DNA of 6,262 bases from Anaerolineae bacterium (GCA_015492875.1 WGEI01000112.1:1-6262), one strand, 5' to 3'. Shown: positions 1-6,262, numbered from the stretch's first letter. The notes: generated from the letters alone by a model not told the origin. A program made the numbers and translations.

Positions 1-611
1 GCCTCGTGAAGGCGCTTTTCCGCCATGTCATGCTCACCGATTTCTAAATAGCAACGTGCGCGTAGATTATCAATCCACATCCCCAAAATCAGATGGGATT
101 TTGCATCTAGAGGTTGATTATCGAGGCTCTCATAAAAACGCCGTTTTATATGTTCGTCCACAATATCAAATTTATGGATAGCCTGCGTTGCGCGTTCGCG
201 GCGATTATCTGCACCTTGCGCCTCAAAGGCATCTTTTGCCGCCCTTAAGGCACTGGCCAACTGTACATCTCGGTCTTTCTCAAATTCTTGTTTAATGGCC
301 GTTAGGGCATCGTCAATTTTTTCACCTAGTGCAATAAAACGCTTGAGCAGCGTTCCCAAGTGAAAGGTGAGCATCACCGTATTCAACATTGCCGCACTAG
401 TCATCAATAAACCAAAGCTTCTGGAAGATAAGACGCCCGATGACATCATCAGCTGTTTCTGGGCGTCGTCAAACTGGCTCACATCTCGCAACCACATCAC
501 AATCTGCCTTGAGTGCTTTTCGACAATCACACCGCCGACCCGCTCAAAACTACCCGTTGCTAACCCAGCAAAAATTCTTTCAGGTACTTCAAGTGTAGGT
601 TGAATAATCAT
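1..611 (-). CDS. Uncharacterised protein, N-terminal 203 residues (cut by window start)
   Basis: I do not recognise a named family. An open minus-strand frame starts at ATG 609-611 and runs off base 1 without a stop. A good ribosome binding site, GAGGGG (complement of 619-624), lies 7 bases before the ATG and supports this start. The protein begins MIIQPTLEVPERIFAGL, followed by a short GGVIVEKHSRQIVMWLRDV segment (about 26-44) that reads like two beta strands. A hydrophobic stretch lies at about 66-90 (SFGLLMTSAAMLNTVMLTFH). After it comes a charged, probably coiled-coil helix at about 90-135 (KIDDALTAIKQEFEKDRD) and further helices to the cut. This layout (short beta N-terminus, one hydrophobic segment, coiled coil) resembles conserved hypothetical proteins I remember without a function; that is a weak memory, not a match. 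It starts 17 bases after tsaD stops and is probably its co-transcribed neighbour. Hand-counted GC for bases 1-600 is 281/600, lower than sampled lines of tsaD. Confidence 0.85.
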   Translation of the reverse strand, partial: MIIQPTLEVPERIFAGLATGSFERVGGVIVEKHSRQIVMWLRDVSQFDDAQKQLMMSSGVLSSRSFGLLMTSAAMLNTVMLTFHLGTLLKRFIALGEKIDDALTAIKQEFEKDRDVQLASALRAAKDAFEAQGADNRRERATQAIHKFDIVDEHIKRRFYESLDNQPLDAKSHLILGMWIDNLRARCYLEIGEHDMAEKRLHE

Positions 612-618
612 CGTTTTA

Positions 619-624
619 CCCCTC
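619..624 (-). promoter_or_regulatory. Ribosome binding site of the left-edge gene
   Basis: The minus strand reads GAGGGG, 7 bases before ATG 609-611, between the tsaD stop (629-631) and that ATG. It decides the start of the left-edge gene and shows that the gene has its own translation signal despite following tsaD closely. Confidence 0.65.
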
Positions 625-628
625 TTCA

Positions 629-1711
629 CTAAACCATCTTATCCGCCAGTTCATAGGCATCACTTGTGAGCGGCCACATAGGCAATACTTCAAAGTTCAG
701 ATTGCTACGCAGCCCCATCTCGAAGCGCATATGAGCAGCCGCGGCGATCATCGCGCCATTATCGGTACAGAGGTTGAGTGGCGGATAGCGCACGGGCAAT
801 TCTGTTTTGGCGCGCATTTGTTGGCGCAATAGGCTGTTGGCGCTCACACCACCAGCGATGAGAATTTCGGTTGCGCCATACTCCGCAGCAGCGCGCGCAG
901 TCTTCTCCACTAGAATATCCACCAGCGCTGCTTGAAAACTTGCGGCTACATCATGCACCGAAACATCAGAGCGTAGCCGCGCCTTTTTCTCTGCACCACG
1001 ACGGCGCTTGCTCCGCGCCTGTGTTGAAGGCTGAACGGTCACCTCTCGCATAACAGCGGTTTTTAAGCCGGAGAAGCTGAAATCATAGCTTTCGTCTTGT
1101 TTAGCGCGGGGGAATTTATAAGCGGTAGGATTGCCTAATTGGGCGGCCTGTTGAATATGGGGGCCGCCGGGAAAGGGCAAACCGAGCAAACGCCCGACCT
1201 TATCGAAAGCCTCGCCCGCAGCGTCATCCAGTGTGCCGCCAAGCCGCTCATATTGCCCGTGCCCGCGCATCAGGATTAAATCGGTGTGACCACCAGAGAC
1301 AATGAGCACCAGTACGGGAAATACAACTTCGCGGAAAGGTTGCGTCAACCACAGTGAATAAATATGCCCCTCAATATGGTGAATACCCAACAATGGTTTA
1401 CCCGTAGAGAGCGCCAAACCTTTCGCATAATTCACACCAACCAACAACGAGCCAACTAAACCGGGGCCGCGCGTTACAGCAATGGCATCTAACTGTGAAT
1501 AGTCAATTCCAGCATCTTCCATCGCCTGCTCAACCACCGCGCCAATCGCTTCCACATGGGCACGAGAGGCAACTTCTGGAAAAACGCCGCCATATTTGGC
1601 ATGTAAATCAATCTGGGTAGCGACAACATTAGAGGCAATCGTTTTGCCATCTATCACCACCGCAGCGGCAGTTTCATCACAAGAGGACTCAATCCCTAAA
1701 ATATATGTCAT
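629..1711 (-). CDS. tsaD: tRNA N6-adenosine threonylcarbamoyltransferase TsaD (Kae1/YgjD family)
   Basis: This protein transfers the threonylcarbamoyl group from threonylcarbamoyl-AMP to A37 of ANN-decoding tRNAs in the cytoplasm, working with TsaB and TsaE in bacteria; neither partner gene is in this window. Family signatures run the full length: GIESSCDET (6-14), YGGVFPEVASRAH (40-52), HHIEGH (111-116), VSGGHT (138-143), TLDDAAGEAFDKVG (160-173), FSFSGLKTA (211-219), GGVSAN (287-292) and CTDNGAM (315-321). H112, H116 and D317 match the metal-binding His, His and Asp of the family. At 360 residues it is longer than the usual ~335-345. The extra length is mainly a very basic insertion at about 226-250, after the FSGLKTA motif. 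The ATG overlaps the stop of the upstream glycosyltransferase gene by four bases (ATGA, 1708-1711), which points to translational coupling. An unrecognised gene starts 17 bases downstream. Confidence 0.97.
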   Translation of the reverse strand: MTYILGIESSCDETAAAVVIDGKTIASNVVATQIDLHAKYGGVFPEVASRAHVEAIGAVVEQAMEDAGIDYSQLDAIAVTRGPGLVGSLLVGVNYAKGLALSTGKPLLGIHHIEGHIYSLWLTQPFREVVFPVLVLIVSGGHTDLILMRGHGQYERLGGTLDDAAGEAFDKVGRLLGLPFPGGPHIQQAAQLGNPTAYKFPRAKQDESYDFSFSGLKTAVMREVTVQPSTQARSKRRRGAEKKARLRSDVSVHDVAASFQAALVDILVEKTARAAAEYGATEILIAGGVSANSLLRQQMRAKTELPVRYPPLNLCTDNGAMIAAAAHMRFEMGLRSNLNFEVLPMWPLTSDAYELADKMV

Positions 1712-3069
1712 CGAACTAACTCCATACCCTTCAGTGCGGTTGAGGCAGCGCGCCGCCGAAGACGGTCATAAACCGTTAAAAATGTATAGGTTGCCAACGG
1801 CCACAGTAACACTATGACGGGAAAGATATAACGCGGCGTCGCCAGCAAGAAAAGGTGCGCTAGTGTGGTATATGCCCAAAAGCCGAGAATGGGTGCGGTA
1901 TAGCGCCAATGTCGGCGTAACCATAGCGCGCCCAAAGCGCCCGCCACCAACGCAGCATAATGAAAGAGGTAGATAACCGCTTTTGGCCAGAAGGTGTCAT
2001 CGCCTAAGAGCGCAATCAAGCCATTCAATGAGCGGTCTTGTTGCCACCAGTATGCCAGCGCATCTTTCAGGCTATCGCCACCATAGGCGACCGTGCCGTA
2101 AGGCTGTAAATAGCTATACGTTAGCTCGCCCACCCGCCTTGAGAGATAGCCTAAGGGGTTCTGTGCGACGGTTTGCACTGTCGCTTCCGCATATACTTCC
2201 TGCTGTAGTGGCGTCTCGCCATCTTCAGCGGTAATGCCAAGTTGGGCATCGACTTCATCGGGGTCATCCCAACCAATCGCACCAACTGCTAAGATGGGGA
2301 AAAACTGATTACTGACAAATACGAAGCGGTTCAAGGCAACGAGATTATAGACCGTCCATGTAGAGAGCACGGCAATATAAATGACCAGCAGAAACAGCCC
2401 CCGCTTTAGCGCTTGTGACCATCTGGCACGGCCATAGAACAGGACGAGGTGTAACGCCAACCCCAGCGGGAACAGGATAGATACCGCACGGCTGAGCGTT
2501 GCCAAGCCAAACACTGTAGCAATCATCGCTAAACCGCGCCATGTACGCCCTTCGTCGTGTAGCCACATGAGATATAAGACCATCCCTAACAAGATAAAGG
2601 GGATGTAAAGATTTTCACTGATGACTTCGGCAGGCAATTGGACGAAAGGTGGCCAAACTGCCCCGATGAACGCCGCCAACAAACCAGCGCGCTGCTGGCC
2701 AATGAGTTGGTAGGCGAGGCGGAAAAGAAGATAGCAAGCAGCTACGTTCAAAAGCGCTTGCGAGATTTGAATGGCATGTACTGCCTGTGCCTGTGGCAAG
2801 AGCACCGTCCAAACGCCAACAAAGAGCAAATACAGCGGCGGCGTGCCAATATGCCCTAAGTCAATTGGGATAGTGCCCCAACTGGCCTGTTGGCCGCCAC
2901 TGACGAGGCCATAGCCATAATTCAAATACCAGCCGCTATCTCCCCCGCCGCCAAACTGCGCTAGCGGGTCTTGGGCAGCGATATTCACCAGCCGCAAAAA
3001 TAGAGCCAGTGCCAAAATCAAGATTAAACTTCTGCGGTGTGTGGTTATCACAATTCGTTTATCATCCAT
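1708..3069 (-). CDS. GT-C fold membrane glycosyltransferase, PMT/ArnT-like (GT39/GT83-type)
   Basis: A 453-residue multi-pass membrane protein, probably moving a sugar from a polyprenyl-phosphate carrier to a lipid, glycan or protein on the outer face of the membrane; donor and acceptor cannot be told from sequence. After a short basic N-terminus comes a hydrophobic helix (about 14-32). The first external loop holds the likely catalytic Asp at D44 in GGGGDSGWYLNYGYGL, as in GT-C enzymes. TPPLYLLF (76-83) resembles the conserved hPPLy motif after that loop, and SENLY (151-155) sits where many family members have an acidic residue. Further hydrophobic segments lie at about 101-120, 128-145, 154-170, 179-212, 223-247, 365-384, 391-410 and 413-433, with a soluble loop at about 266-350. 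TPRYIFP (411-417) resembles the late RY..P motif. The start has a modest AGG 5 bases upstream. It follows dtd by 26 bases and overlaps tsaD by 4. Confidence 0.82.
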   Translation of the reverse strand: MDDKRIVITTHRRSLILILALALFLRLVNIAAQDPLAQFGGGGDSGWYLNYGYGLVSGGQQASWGTIPIDLGHIGTPPLYLLFVGVWTVLLPQAQAVHAIQISQALLNVAACYLLFRLAYQLIGQQRAGLLAAFIGAVWPPFVQLPAEVISENLYIPFILLGMVLYLMWLHDEGRTWRGLAMIATVFGLATLSRAVSILFPLGLALHLVLFYGRARWSQALKRGLFLLVIYIAVLSTWTVYNLVALNRFVFVSNQFFPILAVGAIGWDDPDEVDAQLGITAEDGETPLQQEVYAEATVQTVAQNPLGYLSRRVGELTYSYLQPYGTVAYGGDSLKDALAYWWQQDRSLNGLIALLGDDTFWPKAVIYLFHYAALVAGALGALWLRRHWRYTAPILGFWAYTTLAHLFLLATPRYIFPVIVLLWPLATYTFLTVYDRLRRRAASTALKGMELVR

Positions 3070-3088
3070 ACTTGCCTAGATACAAGGG

Positions 3089-3104
3089 TAGGCCATTAGG
3101 CCAA
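3089..3104. repeat. Short tandem repeat, 2 x 8 bases (TAGGCCAT / TAGGCCAA)
   Basis: Two adjacent 8-base units matching at 7 of 8 positions lie over the dtd stop codon (TAA, complement of 3096-3098) and the start of the dtd-glycosyltransferase gap. Each unit holds the palindrome GGCC. It looks like a small slippage duplication; a chance origin is possible at this size. Confidence 0.4.
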
Positions 3105-3548
3105 TTCATCGCTATCGAGAATGATGGTCACTGGCCCATCGTTGTGAATTTCCACCATCATCATCGCGCCAAAAACGCCCATTTCTACCCGTTGAACGTT
3201 GAGCTGGCGCAACGATGCAGCATAAAATTCAACGAGCGGCGCAGCATGTTCTGGGCGGGCGGCCTTGATAAAACTGGGGCGGCGGCCTTTTCGCGCATCG
3301 GCGTAAAGTGTAAATTGCGACACGACCAGCACCCCGCCACCAACATCCAGCACTGAGCGGTTCAGCTTACCGGCGTCATCTTCAAACACGCGCAGGTAGG
3401 CGGTTTTCCGTGCCAGCAGTTCGGCTTCTTTTTCGGTATCCTCGTGGGTGACGCCCACCAGCGCCACAAAGCCACAATCTACCGCGCCGACGATTTCGCC
3501 ATCGACGGTCACCTTGCCCTTGCTCACCCGTTGTAAAATCACCCGCAT
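3096..3548 (-). CDS. dtd: D-aminoacyl-tRNA deacylase (DTD)
   Basis: This cytoplasmic editing enzyme hydrolyses the ester bond of D-aminoacyl-tRNAs (and glycyl-tRNA-Ala in characterised members), recycling tRNA and keeping D-amino acids out of proteins. The 150-residue length is normal for the family. It begins MRVILQRVSKGKVTVDG, the usual DTD N-terminus. SQFTLYAD (77-84) is the active-site SQxT motif, GRRPSF (88-93) follows it, and NDGPVT (136-141) contains the Gly-cisPro dipeptide (G138-P139) that gives chiral selectivity. It starts only 3 bases after the stop of the DinB-like gene and has no strong ribosome binding site, so it is probably translated by coupling. Another tRNA gene, tsaD, lies two genes downstream. 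An 8-base tandem duplication covers its stop codon. Confidence 0.97.
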   Translation of the reverse strand: MRVILQRVSKGKVTVDGEIVGAVDCGFVALVGVTHEDTEKEAELLARKTAYLRVFEDDAGKLNRSVLDVGGGVLVVSQFTLYADARKGRRPSFIKAARPEHAAPLVEFYAASLRQLNVQRVEMGVFGAMMMVEIHNDGPVTIILDSDELA

Positions 3549-3551
3549 ACT

Positions 3552-4094
3552 TTAATCTGTCTCGCTTTCACCATTAAGCGTCGCTAATTGTTGTTCTGTT
3601 TGTTGCATTGTCTCTAAATGCTGCCGCCAATGGAAGAGGAAATACACTTGAACGGCCTGCTCAAGCGTGAGGTTTTTATTGGCGGGCGGGTAAAACACAT
3701 CGCGGGTAAAAACCTCTACTTTGAGCTTGCGGATGACTTCGGCGATGCGTGGCAAATTATTATCCATACTTTTCAAAGAGGCGGTGACCACACGCCGCTG
3801 AAAAATGCGCGTGGTGAAGTTATTAAACCTATCCCACATGGTTGAGGAAATGCGCATATTCAGCCCACGCATGGCAAGCTGTATCTGCAACAAACCCAAA
3901 TTGTCAGAGAGGTTCAAATGCCCCAGCATAGCGCCCAATGACCACCCATGATAACGCGGGGTATACCATTCTTTTTCGGGCACACGCAGGGCAACCGCCC
4001 GCACTTGCTCCCGAACATCCGTCATCTGTTGAATGAGTTCATCGCGGTCACTATCGCTATCAAGGAACATAAATTGCGCTTCAAAGGGTAACAT
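3552..4094 (-). CDS. DinB/YfiT-like superfamily protein, putative metal-dependent enzyme
   Basis: A 180-residue soluble protein that fits the DinB/YfiT four-helix bundle. Members bind a divalent metal through three His and include thiol transferases and many proteins of unknown role. The pattern is visible: an N-terminal helix (about 17-38, DELIQQMTDVREQVRAVA), then GWSLGAMLGHL (50-60) with H59 as the first ligand, and late in the protein FHWRQHLETM (154-163) with H155 and H159 as an HxxxH pair. The family is sequence-diverse, so this rests on motif spacing and helical character; the substrate is unknown. The ATG has a GAGG ribosome binding site 7 bases upstream (complement of 4102-4105), about 26 bases after the predicted transcription start. 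It is the first gene of the leftward group, and dtd follows 3 bases after its stop. Confidence 0.78.
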   Translation of the reverse strand: MLPFEAQFMFLDSDSDRDELIQQMTDVREQVRAVALRVPEKEWYTPRYHGWSLGAMLGHLNLSDNLGLLQIQLAMRGLNMRISSTMWDRFNNFTTRIFQRRVVTASLKSMDNNLPRIAEVIRKLKVEVFTRDVFYPPANKNLTLEQAVQVYFLFHWRQHLETMQQTEQQLATLNGESETD

Positions 4095-4101
4095 GGTTAT
4101 G

Positions 4102-4105
4102 CCTC
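4102..4105 (-). promoter_or_regulatory. Ribosome binding site of the DinB-like gene
   Basis: The minus strand reads GAGG with 7 bases to ATG 4092-4094. It supports this start over the internal ATG at codon 9. Confidence 0.6.
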
Positions 4106-4126
4106 ACACCACTTGTTGTTAAGCTG

Positions 4127-4155
4127 ATATTACGCCCTTACCAGATTGGCGTCAA
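4127..4155 (-). promoter_or_regulatory. Sigma70-type promoter of the leftward gene group
   Basis: On the minus strand, TTGACG (complement of 4150-4155) and TAATAT (complement of 4127-4132) are separated by 17 bases. The -35 box matches the TTGACA consensus at 5 of 6 positions, the -10 box matches TATAAT at 4 of 6, and the spacing is ideal. Transcription would start near 4120, leaving a short leader of about 26 bases before the DinB-like ATG. No other promoter this good was noticed in the short gaps of the leftward group. Prediction from consensus only. Confidence 0.6.
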
Positions 4156-4166
4156 CCGAGTTACCT

Positions 4167-4194
4167 TTGCAGTACGGCGCTGAAAGCGTACAAT
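4167..4194 (+). promoter_or_regulatory. Sigma70-type promoter of the kinase-like gene
   Basis: TTGCAG (4167-4172) and TACAAT (4189-4194) are separated by 16 bases; shifting the -35 box one base left (TTTGCA) gives 17. The -10 box matches consensus at 5 of 6 positions, while the -35 box is weak. Transcription would start near 4201, about 40 bases before ATG 4242. Its -35 box lies 11 bases from that of the leftward promoter, so the two polymerase sites are back to back and probably affect each other. A repeated TAGACC (4194-4199 and 4203-4208) sits at the predicted start. Confidence 0.5.
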
Positions 4195-4225
4195 AGACCC
4201 CGTAGACCGTGTGTCACTGAATATT

Positions 4226-4230
4226 AAAGG
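4226..4230 (+). promoter_or_regulatory. Likely ribosome binding site of the kinase-like gene
   Basis: AAAGG lies 11 bases before ATG 4242, slightly far but usable. An in-frame stop (TGA 4218-4220) limits how far upstream the gene can start. The only other candidate, TTG 4233, is too close to this site. Confidence 0.4.
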
Positions 4231-4241
4231 TTTTGCTGATT

Positions 4242-6262
4242 ATGGCCGAAAGCCTTTTTGATAACCGTTATCGCTATGACTATATTTACCCGCGTGGGCG
4301 CTCTGGAGAGACATTGCGCGCGGTAGATACACTTAACAATAATCGTGAGGTGGTGATTAAACGCCCTGCCCCTAACGATGCCCCACCTATCCGCGCCGGG
4401 CAAGAGGCGAGTATCCTCAATGAAAAGCGCGCGCTCAAGGCGCTGGCTGGGCATCCTGTGCTCACGGAACTGCTGGGCGAAGGCCAGTTCTTCGTCAGTG
4501 GCACGCCCCACCAATATATCGTTATGGAACGGGCGCAAGGCCTCATCGTTGCGGACTTAGTGCGCGACTTGGCCGCACAGGGGCAACGCTTGCCAGAGCT
4601 TGAAATGCTGGTAATCATCGATGCTCTATTAGATTTATTGCACACCGCCCATCAAAAAGAGATTGTATATAACGACGTTGACGCCAAACATCTGTTTTGG
4701 GATAGAGATAATTACCGTCTAAAAGTCATAGATTGGGGGAATGCGGTCTTCCTCGAAGGCGATACAATCACGCCACAAGGTATCAGCATTCAGAGCGATA
4801 TTTATCAAGTTGGGGAATTGCTGTATTTCATTGTCACCGGCGGCGGGCGCTTAGATATTCCCAAAGATATTGATAGCGCCGATTTTCGCCTCGATTTTGG
4901 TGAAGACCATATGCGGGTACATTCGCGGCTGCAGGCCATCATCGCCCGCGCCGTTCACCCCGACCAACGCCGCCGCTACCAAAGCATCACCGAACTCAGG
5001 CGAGAGCTAGCCGAGTATCGCGCGCCTCAAGAGCGAGAGCGTAATAGCGCTGTGCAACGGGTACAAGACCGCCTGAAGCAGGATTTGAGCAAGGCTGAAT
5101 TGCGGCAATTACTGGCTACTATCGAGCCGCTATTGGCCAAAGACCCCGGCTATCCGCCTGCCCGTGATGCCTATCAGGAAATCAACGACCGTCTGCGCGA
5201 TATTGAAGTATCGGCAGATTTAGATGCTGTGCGCATTTATATTGAAAACGGCAACTGGACGCGCGCATTGGATTTATTGCGGGAGTTGCGCGATAAAGCG
5301 GGGACTATGACGGGGCGGCTCATCAATTTGCTGCAAGATTGTTTGGTGCTGGTGGTAGATGCCGACTTCCAACCGCCTACGGCTGTATTGGACGCGCTGG
5401 AGTTGATGTTTGAACACCAACTTAACAGCGCCGCCGCCACCTTGCTGCTTGAAGAGGAAAAAGATGAAGAGCGCAAAGCGCTGATGTGGCTTATGGCCGA
5501 GCGCATCGCCGCACACGTGCCTGAAGTTTTGCTCTTGCGCCCTAGCCTCTTTCGCCTAGAGCGCGCCTTACGCCAACTCACTGAAGACGGCATCATCACA
5601 ACAGAAGCGCGGGCGGTGCTGGCAGAAGTGTGGAAGATGCTAGACGCCGTTAGCGCGATGAAATCTGCCCATCTCTCCGACTTGCGCGATAATTACCGCG
5701 CGATTGTAGACCGTTTAACGGGGCTACAGCCGCTCTTGCATACGATGAGTGTCGAATACAACCTGAGCAACCGCCGCTTGCCCATCACCGCCTTAGAGCG
5801 CGCCACCAACGCCGCTATGGCGCTAGCGGATAATATGCACGTCATTGGCAAGCAGGCCGTTAGTAGCCCTAGCGATGCGCAAAGCGCGCTCGGTCATTGC
5901 CGCATCATCGACCCGCCGAACCCGCTATGGAACAACATTCAGCGGATGCTGGATAATCTCTATGATTTATTACATTCTTACCAAACCTATGTACCAGCGG
6001 CTGATGGTAGCGATTTAGAGCGCTGGCTGAAAGAGGCGCAAGAAGACCTGCGACCGTTTATGGAGCGGCTATTTGATGAGATGCTGGCGGGCATGGTCGA
6101 CGGATTGGCCATAGCGGAAAAAGCGTGGCAAAGCTATAGCGCCGCCGCGATACAAGGCAACCGCATTGGTGCATTAACAGCGCTGGCCAATGCCACAGAA
6201 GCGGTGGGGACGGTCAGCCCTACGCTCTCTGGCTGGTTCAACCAACTGCGCAATGTGGTGAG
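4242..6262 (+). CDS. Protein-kinase-like protein with long helical C-terminal region (cut by window end)
   Basis: The frame is open from ATG 4242 to the window end: 673 complete codons and no stop. Residues 1-255 read as a eukaryotic-type Ser/Thr kinase domain. A loose Gly-loop is followed by VVIK with the beta3 lysine K40, an alpha-C acidic residue (E55 or E61), and a hinge near YIVMERAQG (92-100). The catalytic loop is YNDVDAKHLF (143-152), where D145 aligns with the catalytic Asp. DWG (164-166) replaces DFG, SDIYQVG (185-191) is the alpha-F motif, and RAVHPDQRRRYQS ends the C-lobe. The loop Lys after the catalytic Asp is D147, and the metal-binding Asn is H150, so it may be a pseudokinase or an atypical kinase. 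Residues from about 256 onward are rich in charged, leucine-spaced helices, with a TPR-like stretch near 328-350 (NGNWTRALDLLRELRD). I see no transmembrane segment or known sensor domain. It has its own promoter and diverges from the dtd-tsaD group. Confidence 0.85.
   Translation, partial: MAESLFDNRYRYDYIYPRGRSGETLRAVDTLNNNREVVIKRPAPNDAPPIRAGQEASILNEKRALKALAGHPVLTELLGEGQFFVSGTPHQYIVMERAQGLIVADLVRDLAAQGQRLPELEMLVIIDALLDLLHTAHQKEIVYNDVDAKHLFWDRDNYRLKVIDWGNAVFLEGDTITPQGISIQSDIYQVGELLYFIVTGGGRLDIPKDIDSADFRLDFGEDHMRVHSRLQAIIARAVHPDQRRRYQSITELRRELAEYRAPQERERNSAVQRVQDRLKQDLSKAELRQLLATIEPLLAKDPGYPPARDAYQEINDRLRDIEVSADLDAVRIYIENGNWTRALDLLRELRDKAGTMTGRLINLLQDCLVLVVDADFQPPTAVLDALELMFEHQLNSAAATLLLEEEKDEERKALMWLMAERIAAHVPEVLLLRPSLFRLERALRQLTEDGIITTEARAVLAEVWKMLDAVSAMKSAHLSDLRDNYRAIVDRLTGLQPLLHTMSVEYNLSNRRLPITALERATNAAMALADNMHVIGKQAVSSPSDAQSALGHCRIIDPPNPLWNNIQRMLDNLYDLLHSYQTYVPAADGSDLERWLKEAQEDLRPFMERLFDEMLAGMVDGLAIAEKAWQSYSAAAIQGNRIGALTALANATEAVGTVSPTLSGWFNQLRNVV

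Noticed and set aside
367..603. Plus-strand open frame of 78 codons
   Set aside because: It lies wholly opposite the left-edge minus-strand gene, which has a strong ribosome binding site and a longer, protein-like frame; the plus-strand product has no family features.
3070..3095. Possible hairpin (CTTG...CAAG) between dtd and the glycosyltransferase gene
   Set aside because: The stem is only four pairs and no T-run follows, so it is not a credible terminator.
3009..3356. Plus-strand open frame of 115 codons
   Set aside because: It is antisense to dtd and the glycosyltransferase start; dtd is unmistakable and the plus-strand translation resembles nothing.
4224..4645. Two minus-strand open frames (104 and 119 codons) opposite the kinase-like gene
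   Set aside because: They are shadows of the plus-strand kinase frame, which carries recognisable kinase motifs through this stretch; their translations are low-complexity and Ser/Arg-rich.
5427..5438. GCCGCCGCCACC run, possible microsatellite
   Set aside because: It is a short in-frame Ala-Ala-Ala-Thr stretch in a helical region and is explained by coding.
5237..5599. Minus-strand frame of 120 codons, very rich in Ser and Arg
   Set aside because: It is antisense to the helical part of the kinase-like protein; Ser/Arg runs are typical of the reverse complement of Leu/Glu/Arg-rich coding sequence.
4427..6030. Frequent AGCGC / GAGCGC words in the rightward gene
   Set aside because: They fall in frame as Glu-Arg or Ser-Ala codons with preferred CGC/GCG use; there is no regular spacing or extended repeat unit.

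Overview
The window looks like an ordinary bacterial chromosome segment of intermediate GC content with densely packed genes. It holds a leftward block of five genes (minus strand, from about 4120 to past base 1) and one divergent rightward gene (4242 to past the right end). I suggest Chloroflexota (Anaerolineae-like) as the source. This rests on protein style (a kinase-like protein with a long helical tail, and the wording of TsaD and the GT-C protein), not on a marker gene, so it is tentative.

Leftward block, in order of transcription: a DinB/YfiT-fold putative metalloenzyme (4094-3552), D-aminoacyl-tRNA deacylase dtd (3548-3096), a multi-pass GT-C (PMT/ArnT-like) glycosyltransferase (3069-1708), the tRNA t6A synthase subunit tsaD (1711-629), and an unrecognised protein (611 to beyond base 1). 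Gaps are 3, 26, -4 (ATGA overlap) and 17 bases. With a well-formed sigma70-type promoter only upstream of the first gene and no terminator seen between genes, this is most simply one operon. Two members act on tRNA: Dtd clears D-amino acids from mischarged tRNA, and TsaD makes the t6A37 modification. The DinB-like, glycosyltransferase and last proteins have no obvious link to them.

The 147-base region 4095-4241 carries two back-to-back promoters, one for each direction, with their -35 boxes only 11 bases apart.

Rightward gene: an open frame from ATG 4242 to the window end (673 complete codons, no stop). Its first ~255 residues are a protein-kinase-like domain that keeps the beta3 Lys, the catalytic-loop Asp and a DWG version of DFG, but has lost the usual Lys and Asn of the catalytic loop. 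The remaining ~415 residues are helical and unrecognised. This protein and the unrecognised gene at the left edge are the parts most likely to hold something undescribed. Both are cut by the window ends. No RNA gene, CRISPR array, insertion sequence or phage gene was seen.
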